This document shows positions 36,201 to 48,200 of a stretch of DNA of 64,000 nucleotides, piece by piece. Position 1 is the first letter of the stretch. Each line of letters starts with the position of its first letter. The position numbers and the translations under genes are program-made. This DNA is from Liolophura sinensis (Eukaryota > Mollusca > Polyplacophora > Chitonida > Chitonidae): contig NC_088295.1 in assembly GCF_032854445.1 (NCBI RefSeq), positions 4,590,501 through 4,654,500 on the forward strand, read 5' to 3'. Under the pieces are notes generated by a model that was not told the origin of the DNA, searched no databases, and saw only the letters and a list, made by a program, of their open reading frames with translations.

Positions 36201-39200
36201 GGTCTTCCATGGGTCTCCTCTGCAGAGGAGCTGCTGCTGCAGCCCCCAGGGTGGAACCAGGCTGGGGTAATACTGAGGGAACAGCTGCCTGGCTGAACAA
36301 GCCTAGAACAGAGAACAACTGGTGTGAGTACTAGGGGAATAGTACAATGAGATAATACTCATACTCTACTCTAGTCATACAAGTTGGCATAGTACTGCCT
36401 CACTGAACATGACATCCAACCGCATCACCCGAGACATGACATCCTGCCCAGTCACAGCACCATGACAACACACTGATCCATCTGGGTTCCAAGCTGTACG
36501 AGCTGAGCATTAAGCAACATGTTTGGTGGGGTCTATGGCATACCTCATTTGTGAACTAAAGAAAATTGATCTACCATATACATGTATGTCACAAAAGGTG
36601 TCCCCTGTCTCAGTATGGCATCTACATGTACAGACTAGACATGAAGCTAGTAGTGATGAAAACAATATTGTTTTATAAGAAAAATATTGCTGGGGGTAAC
36701 CTGTCACACATACCAGCACTGATCTGCGGATGGTGGGAGAATGGACCAGGAACCTGAGGTGCCATACCTCCTTGGGCCATAGACTGGCTCTGTAACAACA
36801 ACAACATGCTGGCTCAAATCATTAGTCCACTCTTATAAACGATGCGGTTCAAAAATCAGTGAATACACAGAGGGAATGTTCTTGTGCATATTTGTCTCAA
36901 TATTTATGATGAACTTTGTCTGAACTCATTTAGGATTCAGAGGAACATAACAAAATTTTCTCATATATGTACATATATATATTAAAATAATTTTTCATGC
37001 CTGAAAGATTATCCCATTTTTAAGAACACTTGTGAAACCACACATACAATATATTCAAGACAACAATGTCTTCCACTATAAGTTACATCATACAAAATAC
37101 ATCAAATATTGCACATGAAAGGTTTTTTAATACTTTTAGTTTATTTCATGTATCTTTTTATTTACTTGGGTCTACTGACAAATATCTTGTCATTCATACA
37201 AGTATAATTTAACTGACTCTATCATCTATGTTATACGTACACCTTGTGCTGGGCCGGGCATTCCTCCCCCGAACAAATCTGACAACTCTGTCAGAGTGTT
37301 TTTCTGGTTGTTCGTTGTTACTGGTGCACTAGCAGAGGCCCCAGAGGTACTATCTAAACCTGCAACATCAAACACAGTACACTATCATGTACACTTACAA
37401 ATATCAGACATGTAAGAAAGGAGATCTGGAGATCAGGTAACATTTATATCTGATAGAAGAGTTACAATCTGACATTTTATCAACAATATTCTGACAAACA
37501 AAACACATGATAACTGTTAAAATAATTGTAAAATTTTTAAAAATTCAATTTTTACAAGTGGAATGAGGAATATTAGTGTTTTCTTTGCCTATAAACATAC
37601 ATGCAGTAGTGTCTGTCAGCAGTGCTGATACATGTATCAGTGGAAAGGTTACACACACAACTGATATGAACTCGTCAGGTTATCAGTATTAATATGTGAG
37701 TATAAACTGGAGTAGCATACAGTTAACAGTTTGGACACAAAAGTGATTTCAAACTTTTCCACTAACATACATTACGATATTTCATGGTAAGGAAAATCGG
37801 ATGGTTCCACTTCTGATGGGCAAATGGTAGAGATTTTGGGGGACCAGGAAAACACATGAAATCATAATAAAAGGGATATAAAGGACAGTAAAGGGCAGAA
37901 ATTTGAGGCTGTATTTGTTCGGAAAGAAACAAAACTGCTACAGTACGCACATATTCAACACTGATCATGTTAATACTGTAGGCAGAAAGGAAAGATGAAA
38001 ACATACCAAGAGTGAGTGCAACAACAACATGCAATTTGCAGGTGCCCATTCCAACACAACGGCAGCCATTACCCCATTACCACGTGCGGAAAGAAAATGT
38101 ATACATGTAAATCTTCAGGACATAAAACAATGTAGATGGATTAGTACATAACAGAGCAAATTAGCACAAAACAGAGCAATGATAGTCAAACAGTTGATTG
38201 GTGTACAGAACATGTATGATTCCCCAGCAGTGTATGGTGCTAAGGGGCTGGGGGACCTACCCATTGCAGTCAGCTGTTGACTCAAGATGGCACTACTAGT
38301 ATCACTCATGTTACCTTCTGATTGGTTAGATTTTCTGGGAGATGAGGGGTCAAAGGTAAGGTCCAGCAAAGTGTCAGCTGCTGAATCTGCTCAGATTAAA
38401 ATCACCATTACAAAACAAATTACTAAAATGCAGAATTGTTCATTACAGCCATGTATATACCTTTCAGCTGACAAACTATAGGTGCTCTTTAGCAGGCTTT
38501 AGCATATGACAGTAACCTTGCCATACTAAAAGAACACCAATACCACACCACTGATCTCAGAAAAGGTTGACATGTCCATTTGCAGGGATGATCTAAGAAA
38601 CTAAACCAAATCAAACTTCACTGTGACAATGCTGGCTTCAGAGGCTCCGAGATATTTTATGTTTACATGTATTAAAGTGTTTAGAAGCTTAGAGTCTGAG
38701 TATGGCAGATGTAACATGTTACATGGAAAGTTCCCATAGACAAACCATAATTAGCTGCTAGCAGACCTGCATGTGGAGAGAACATGTGGACGTGCCTCAT
38801 ACCATTAGCTCCATTCTCAGCGGGAAGTCCTTCAACCTGACGCTTGTACTGGCCCATCACCTTCATCACATTGTCATTAGACTTCAATATATCACCTGAA
38901 CAAATGCAAAATTTATTTTTGTATTTCAGTAATAAACAAGAATTAAAAAAAAAAACATATATCTTTGAAATAAAAATCTAATTTGATAGACAGAACAAAA
39001 TGGCCACAGTGAAGGCTCCTTGTGAAGAAATGACAAGGTAAGCAATGTATTTTTACCATATATAGTGTACTATATCATTTATAGTGTACATCATACATTG
39101 GCTTATTTCATTTGTAAAACACTTAGTGGGCGAATCTTATGGAAACTACAGCTCTCATACAAAAAGTGTTTCATTGAAAAGTGATAATTCATTATTTTGT

Positions 39201-42200
39201 GCATTGTAACATAAGAAATCCATTTTCAGTTTATTAATTTTAATAAACTCTACTCCGACCAGATATACTTGTAAGTTTTTATGTTAACTGGGAGACAACA
39301 TACTGAAATGATGGCTTCAAACTCCATTCACCTGAGCTATTTTCTCATCATTTCCAGATTTCCAGAATGTAAAGGTCTTGTAAATATTTTTGTGTTTAGT
39401 TGTGAGCTTTATTTTTGTTTGTATATTATTTATTGTAATGAAAGTCTGTGTGTCGCTTATCATGATACCATTGAAGTTTTTGACACGCAACACATTTTGA
39501 CAAGAAGAGCACGGGTGATGCATAATTCATCTCTAAATTTTCCTGTCCAAGAATCACACAACTTAAATTGTCATGAAGAAATAATGAGCCCTACAAAATG
39601 GTACATTTATGTAGAATCATGTGGTCACATTAAATACAGCTGTAATTTGGCTTATCAGCTAATCTGGATTGAAATAAACTGAACATGTTGTTGTTGTTTG
39701 CGTAGTAAACTCACTGTGAAGCAATCTGTGTTATCTGTAGACCCCTGTACATATGCATATGGGTAACAAGACTTTTTAGAACTGTGTTGTTTGTCATATC
39801 AGAAGTCTTTTTTGTGTAAGTTTTACAGCTATAAGGCTCGTTCTATCATACACATAGGTATTAAGAGTGCAATTGCATTCGCTCATATGTATGTAATGCA
39901 TGTACATCGAGAACAACATTCCAGGAAGAGTTGTGTCCCTTTAAACGTATACCGACTAATGCATATGATTTGGTTTCTGATTTTGTTTGTTTTAATCTTG
40001 CAGTCAGTCTTCCATTCCTATCACCAAGATAATTTCCAGCCAGATAGTTGTCACAAGTAAAGTACCGACATCATGTCTCAAACCGCTCACACCCAGTTGT
40101 ACAATAAAAGAGGATATAAATAGACCCTGATTATGATAGGAGAACATCTTAATATGATGTCTGTTAAAAGGAAATAATAAAAGACGAATAATGACTTAAA
40201 ACAAACGGACTTTGTCTTATTGAATTAAAACTCCAAGAAGGCACACAAAATGAAAGTAGCTAAATACTTGAACATAATTAGAGGTTCTGTGTAACACAAC
40301 AATTTTTAAAATTAAATGTTTTTGTTGTAAAAGAAAATGGAAAGCTCTTGACTTTGTCCAAATGTACGAGAATAACAGCACTATTCAGCTTAAGATCTGG
40401 CTGAAGATCTACTTACTGATTCCACCACTAATTCAGCTTAAGATCTGGCTGAAGATCTACTTACTGATTCCACCACTAATTCAGCTTAAGATCTGGCTGA
40501 AGATTTATTTACTGATTCCACCACTAATTCAGCTTAAGATCTGGCTGAAGATTTATTTACTGATTCCACCACTAATTCAGCTTAAGATCTGGCTGAAGAT
40601 CTACTTACTGATTCCACCACTAATTCAGCTTAAGATCTGGCTGAAGATTTATTTACTGATTCCACCACTAATTCAGCTTAAGATCTGGCTGAAGATCTAC
40701 TTACTGATTCCACCACTATCCTTTTCATCTGCATCACTCGCCAAACGAAATAAATTTGGTCTGTGTTTCTCCAGAGTATCGTAAAGTTCCTGACAAAAAG
40801 AATAAGATAAAGAAAATGAGAAGAATCCTCCGCAAAATATCTGAGATGGTAACTTCCATCAAGGTCAGAGGACAAATATCTGAGATGGTAACTTTCATCA
40901 AGGTCAGAGGACAAATATCTGAGATGGTAACTTCCATCAAAGTAAGAGGACAAATATCTGAGATGGCAACTTCCATCAAGGTCAGAGAACAAATATCTGA
41001 GATGGTAACTTCGATCAAGGTCAGAGGACAAATATCTGAGACGGCAACTTCCATCAAGGTCAGAGAACAAATATCTGAGATGGTAACTTCCATCAAAGTA
41101 AGAGGACAAATATCTGAGACGGCAACTTCCATCAAGGTCAGAGAACAAATATCTGAGATGGTAGCTTCCATCAAAGTAAGAGGACAAATATCTGAGATGG
41201 CAACTTCGATCAAGGTCAGAGAACAAATATCTGAGATGGCAACTTCCATCAAGGTCAGAGGACAAATACCTCAGATGGCAATTTCCATCAAGGCCATTTC
41301 TTGGATGGGAACTTCTATCAATTTGAGGTCAGAAGTGTGCAGGTGAACTGTACATGGCATAGAACTGGCATCAAACGCTTTAGATCTAATGTCGGCAGAA
41401 CACCAACTTGTGGTGCCTACAACAACCATGGGTACAGACATTGTTGTTAGAACAACTCACTAGCTATGCACCTGTTGGTTTTTACTATAATCAACATTTT
41501 GGCAGCCTTGTGCTCTTGTGAACATCCCCTCAGTTTGATAATACATACTTTAGTCAACATCTGGTAGCCTACCAGATACCAACCTTCATCATATCCTTGT
41601 CTGATTGAGATGTCTCAGCATTATACACCTTCAGCATGTCTTCTAACACCTTCACGTTGTTATTTATTGTTTCTAACTCGTTGATTCTCTTTGCGGCTTT
41701 TTCCATTTTCTCTGCATCCTGAAAAGGAAAAGAACCCTGGTCAGCTTAACATGTCACACATTCACAGGACCAACATTCCCAAAGTGAACAACAGTGGTCT
41801 GATTCATACAGCCCACATTCCCAAGTGAACAACACCGGTCAGAAAAACGTGTCACACATTCACACAACCAACATTTCCAATGTGAACAACCCTGCTCTGA
41901 TTATCATGTCACACATTCATACGACCAACATTCCCAAGATGAAAACACTGTTCTGATTCATACAGCCCACATTCCCAAGATGAACAACACTGGTCAGATA
42001 AACATGTCACATATTCATACAACCAACATTTCCAAGATGAAAAACCCTGCTCTGATTATCATGTCACACATTCATACGACCAACATTTCCAAGGTGAACA
42101 ACAGTGGTCTGACTCATACAGCCCACATTCCCAAGATGAACAACAATGGTCAGATAAACAAGTCACACATTCACATAACCAACATTCAGTGGTCTGATTC

Positions 42201-45200
42201 ATACAGCTCACATTCCCAAGTGAACAACACTGGTCAGACAAACATGTCACACATTCACACAACCAACATTTCCAATGTGAACAACCCTGCTCTGATTATC
42301 ATGTCACACATTCATACGACCAACATTCCCAAGATGAAAACACTGATCTGATTCATACAGCCCACATTCCCAAGATGAACAACACTGGTCAGATAAACAT
42401 GTCACATATTCATACAACCAACATTTCCAAGATGAAAAACCCTGCTCTGATTATCATGTCACACATTCATACGACCAACATTTCCAAGGTGAACAACAGT
42501 GGTCTGACTCATACAGCCCACATTCCCAAAGTGAACAGCACTGGTCAGATAAACAAGTCACACATTCACATAACCAACATTCAGTGGTCTGATTCATACA
42601 GCTCACATTCCCAAGTGAACAACACTGGTCAGATAAACATGTCACACATTCATACCACCCACATTCCCAAAGTGAACAATCTCCTGGTCTGATTACCATG
42701 TCCCACATTCATACAACCAACATTCCCAAGGTGAACAACTGGTCTGATTCATACAACCCACATTCCCAAGGTGAACAACACTGAATAAAATAAACATGTC
42801 ACACATTCATACAGCCCACATTCTCAAGGTGAACAACCCTGGTCTGATTAACATGTCGCACATTCATACAACCTACATTCATACAACCTACATTCATACA
42901 ACGCACATTCCCAAGGTGAACAACACTGGTCTGATTCATGCAACCCACATTCCCAAGGTGAACAATACTGGTCAGATAAACATGTCACACATTCATACAA
43001 CCCACATTCCCAAGGTAAACAACAATGGTCTGATTCATACAACCCACACTCCCAAGGTGAACAACACTGGTCGGATAAACATGTCACACATTTATACAGA
43101 CAACATTCCCAAGGTGACAACATCGGTCAGATTAACATGTCCCACATTTATACAACCAACATTCCCAAGGTGAATAACCCTGATCTGATTATCAAATCAC
43201 ACATTCACACGACTAACAATCCCAAAGTGAACAACACTGATCAGATTAACAAGTCACACATTTATACAACCAACACTCCCAACATGAACAACCCTGATGT
43301 GATTAACATGTCACACATTCATACAACCAACATTCCCAAGGTGAACAACACTGGTCTGATTAACATGTCACACTTTCATACAACCAACATATCCTAGACC
43401 AGAACCTCTTTGAACAGCCTGTAATAAAATGCTATATTTGTAGAACGGAGGTGTGTACATGTATCAGAGTTTCTGTTTAATGTGCAGAGATGTATTCATC
43501 AGATCAAATCACAGCTGACCATCACAGGAAGTTCTACACCAATACATATATGCACTAAGGGAATGGAAATGGGGGGTACAGTTACCTGTTTCACCATGTT
43601 TTTTATTAGCCTGTTTGCTGCTTGCAAGTCTTCAGGGTGCTTACTCTTCAACAGCCTGGCCAGCAACTGCCAACAAGTCAAAAACAATCTGGGTTAATAT
43701 CAACAAACACAAAATGCAGTGAAGAAGAAATGCACTGCCCCAGTTGGAATATATCTGACATATACATTTTACCAAGTTAAATATAGTCACCTATAACCAG
43801 ATTTCCTCACACATGAGGTCTGTATTCCCTTTCATAACATTGCAAAACACACAGATCTCATGACCTTGACACGACACTGGTCGCCCCAAATGTGTCACTT
43901 CTGCAGGAGTAAACCTAAAAGCTTTATACTAAAAGATTTATTTACTTATTTGATTGGTGTTTTACACCGATCTCAAGAATATTTCACATATACGACGGCA
44001 GCCAGCATCATGGTGGGACGAAACCCACAACCATTCACAGGTTGCTGCCAGACCTGAAGGCAGCATGAGTTGGACTTGAACTCACAGCGACCGCATTGGT
44101 CAGAGGCTTCTGGGTTATTACGTTGCACAAGCGTTAACCAACTGAGCCACGGAGGCCATTACAGTAAAAGAGCGCACTTGTTTGGGGGGGGGGGGGGGGT
44201 GCTATATCTTCATTAATATTCATGAGTAACACAGAAGCTAGGTGCCAATGAAAACATATCTGCACGAAAGCTCACATTTTAGTTGAGAAATTTAGTGCGA
44301 TATTCAGGATCAGACAGATCTACACATATTAAAGACTACATGTTTACATCACATTCTTCATAGATGAGATACTTTTGTGTGCCCAAAATCAAAGAAATGA
44401 GTGTACTAGCAGGCACTGGCACAGCTGATAAAACAACAATCTCTTATCGCCTACTGCCAATAGATTGTGCGGTCATTTCCACTGGCCAATCAAGATCTCA
44501 GCTATCTCTATATCACTGTATCTGGAAGGAACTTGTAGATCCAATTCCAATTGTAGATCCAGTGTAAGTGAGTGTCTTGCATAAACAGTCAGTGGAACAG
44601 GAAGAGTTGTCTCACCTTTGATTTTTCCTCATCCTCAAAAAGAGCATTCCTGGGCCTTGGGGGTGGAGGTGGATCTATTGTCTGAAACAGCCAACACTGT
44701 AATACTTACACATGGGAATATTCTGTTTATTTGTTGACTTCCAATGAGAGTATATCCAACAGAAAAAATCATGAGAGTATATCCAACCGAAAAAAATCAT
44801 GAGAGTATATCCAACAGAAAAAATCAAGAAAAGCTCAACTGGACAACAGTACTTTTAAATTTGAAGATCAGGGTTGCAGAGATATAATAATGCAGGTCTA
44901 GGACAAACATTCCTTAATGTTAGTTTTGGAATTGTCACATGTGCATCTAAACATTTCAACACACATAGCAGAGACAGGGTGGAACAGATTACATGTACCC
45001 TCTCCTTAATTGCTTCCAAAACAGATAGAATACACTATACATACATGCTGCTATTCTTCAACCAGGGTTCATACAGGTATATGAAATGAAATTCAATGAG
45101 TTTCAAGGAGTTTTCCAGGAGTTTTTTGTGATTTTCAAGGCTAGTTTAAACATACCAAGGTGCAAATTATAGACTATATTTTAAGTCTGAATTATAGATG

Positions 45201-48200
45201 CTTTAATTTGCATGCATGTATATTGAATAGTACGCTTGCTTTTGCAAGAGATATCTGCCCTTCACTTCTGTAATGCGACACCTTCTCTGCCTTGGCTCAG
45301 TCAAAAAATGAACACCATATATCATTATGCAGGACTTCCTCTGGGTGAGTATTTTTTTAGCCAGTCACTTTAGCCACTCATCAGATTTTGTAGTAAACAC
45401 TAATTTTCTTTAGCCATACTTCCTTAGCGGCCATGACTTTTGTAGGTCTCCTTCTGTAATTTGTTTTTATCTGCCTTGGTGTAGCTGCTAGAATCAGTTT
45501 GGTCTCTTCCAGCTATACCTGGAGTTTATGAAACGTTACATTTAGAACAACTGCCCTCAAAATAATAGACCAATGCTTGGCAGCATGTTTTTATTTAAAA
45601 AAAAAAAAATCAATCCTTTTTTTCAACCTATTTGTAAGATCCTAGTAAAATGTAATTTCCTCTATCAGAAAAATTTGTTAAAAAATTTGTAAATTCAGAT
45701 ATTTAAATGCAACAATATGATCAATACATTGGAGTAACACAGTCTGACAGGAGAAAACCAGGCAGCATACACATTTATATGACGGCACATATTCTGGAAC
45801 ATTTAATTTACTTCGGATCCAAAAAAAATAGTTTATTGAGTGGAAAAGTTTAAATTTTTCATGGGAGGTAACTTCATTTACAGGTGTAACTTTACCCTGA
45901 TTTATTTCCATTGAATTTTTTTTTTTTTTTTTTTTACAATTGGCGCTGAAAGGCATCCCCCAAAATGCCATGATTCTCATTCGTTATATAACAAAAATGA
46001 TTTCAAGTGTTATTTAATGTAAGTCAACTTGCAACAATGCTGAACCCCCTTTGTAGATTTCTGTCAAGTAATCGCTATATGACTGTGTTGTTGTTGTTTT
46101 GCTGAGATGAGGCCGTTTGAAATGAAAGTAAGTGGATTATTTTAATTAGAAAAATTGCGAAATCTGCTATAAACCCCAGAAAACTCCCATGGTAGATTTT
46201 GTAAAATTTTTGCATTTTTTCTTGAGTAAATAAATTTGTCGCCACAAACATTCGCATTTTTTCAAATTTTATCTCCATTTCAAAAAATTGTTCTAAATTT
46301 GCGACAATGGCAAGTGCCAGCGGAAGCCCTGATTATGGGAAAATTATCTGCGAGCCCCCAATATACAGACTGGGTGGTCTGCAGACAATATTTAAGTTCA
46401 GGACAAACTACAATTTTCAAGGAGTTTCCAGGAGTATTTGTCTTTCTTAAGGACTTTCAAGTATTTGTAAATGAAATTGTATTTTTCAAGCACTTTCAAG
46501 GAATTTCATGGACTGTTTGCACCCTGTCAACCTGTTTGCATGTTTGCAAGGTGTTTATTCAAGCATATTCTGAAAGCATTATTCTGTGTACACTGATAAA
46601 ACTATACTTTCTGTGAAACCCTGAAACTGGCAACTCCACCCAATGTAATTTAATGCATCAATTGAACAGAAAAGATGCTCTTTCATATGTGAAAAGGTTG
46701 AGAAGTTAGAGTAGTACATTTGTACATGGCATGCAAAATGAGATTTTTACCATTCCATACATAAAACATGTTTGTACTGGCTTAAATTACATGTAACATT
46801 TATTTATTTATTTATTTATTTATTTATTTGATTGGTGTTTTACGCCGTACTTGAGAATATTTCACTTATACGACGGCGTATATAGTGGGTGGAAACCGGG
46901 CAGAGCCCGGGGGAAACCCACAACCGTCCGTAGGTTGCTGCCAGACCTTCCTACTTACGGCTGGAGAGGAAGCCAGCATGAGCTGGACTTGAACTCACAG
47001 CGACCGACATGTAACATAAAACAACAGACAATGAAACACATTCACACCCATAAACATCAGTCACACCCATAAACATCAGTCACATCCATAAACATCAGTC
47101 ACATCCATAATTCAATTAAACTGCAGAATGAGGTGAATGATAACAAATCATCAGGAAGAAGTTTACGATCATTGTTGTGAAAGTACATGTGCATGCATTT
47201 TACTCTAAGAACATGTAAACAGACAGAGCAGTATTAACCTAGATTCCAAGTTCATGCCAGATTTAGGTGACCCAGCACATTGCTACCTTTGTAAGACAGA
47301 TCTTCTCTATAAAAGTACTAAAACATTCCATTTACTACAAATGTAGCTAGTGCAAAGACAAACCCTCCCCAGTGTTGACATATGGTAGTACACTTTTACT
47401 CGGGTAAGACAAATCTTCTCTACAACTGTTGACAACATGTAAAACCTGGTGAGACAAATTTTCCCTATAAGCATTGACAAATCTCTGGTATTATAGGCAT
47501 ATTTCCTATAAAAGTGTAGACACACTAAACATGTACTACCGAGTACAGCAAACCTTCTCTATAAAAGTGTTGACACACTAGACATGTACACGTACTGCCT
47601 TGTATGTCAAATATTCACTATAAAAGTGATGACAGTAGACATGTACAAGCAGGAAAGAACAAGTGCTCAAAACAATAAGTTAATGAACATAACAGCATGC
47701 AAAACCAATAAAGATATATCCATTTATGCAAAGCTTTACCTGGAAGTACTGTGGCCCAAAGTGCAGAAAAGGGAACAAAAATAGTGCAAATGAAATTTAA
47801 CGTTCTCAACAATCAATGCACTGACCTATAGTATCACACAACTACCATATTTTCATTCGGCACAATATATTAGCTTAATATTTCAATACTTGTTAACAGC
47901 CCATTTACTTTCAAGTACAACTATGTACCTTATCAAGAACTGGTAATCATACAACCACGTGACTTTTAACAAATTTTGTTGAGGTAGTAAATGAACTTAA
48001 CATCTCAGACAGAGAGAGGCTTTGTTTCCTCAAGTGACAATCACATGTACCAACACCCAACTTTCCTGCACAGACTCACTTCAAGCCCCTCCCATTCTCA
48101 CACCTACCCTGCGAGCCGCCATACCTTGTCTACATGTGTAGGGTCCACCTTGACAATTCCCTGGTTCTTCAACATCTGGTATGCCTCCAGTATCTTGGTT

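Noticed and set aside
36714-36789. Reading GGA exon 12 in the frame set by a donor at 37243
   Set aside because: It gives an unlikely Trp/Arg-rich peptide. A donor two bases later (GGT/GTACGT) restores SQSMAQGGMAPQVPG, which suits a GGA hinge.
39281-40060. Plus-strand frames of 133 and 89 codons in GGA intron 8
   Set aside because: No motif, no flanking splice signals in a consistent gene model, and AT-rich composition like the rest of the intron.
40678-41346. Open frames of 170-196 codons on both strands
   Set aside because: They run over the 39-bp array, whose unit is 13 codons, so any frame without a stop in one unit stays open. No known protein is matched.
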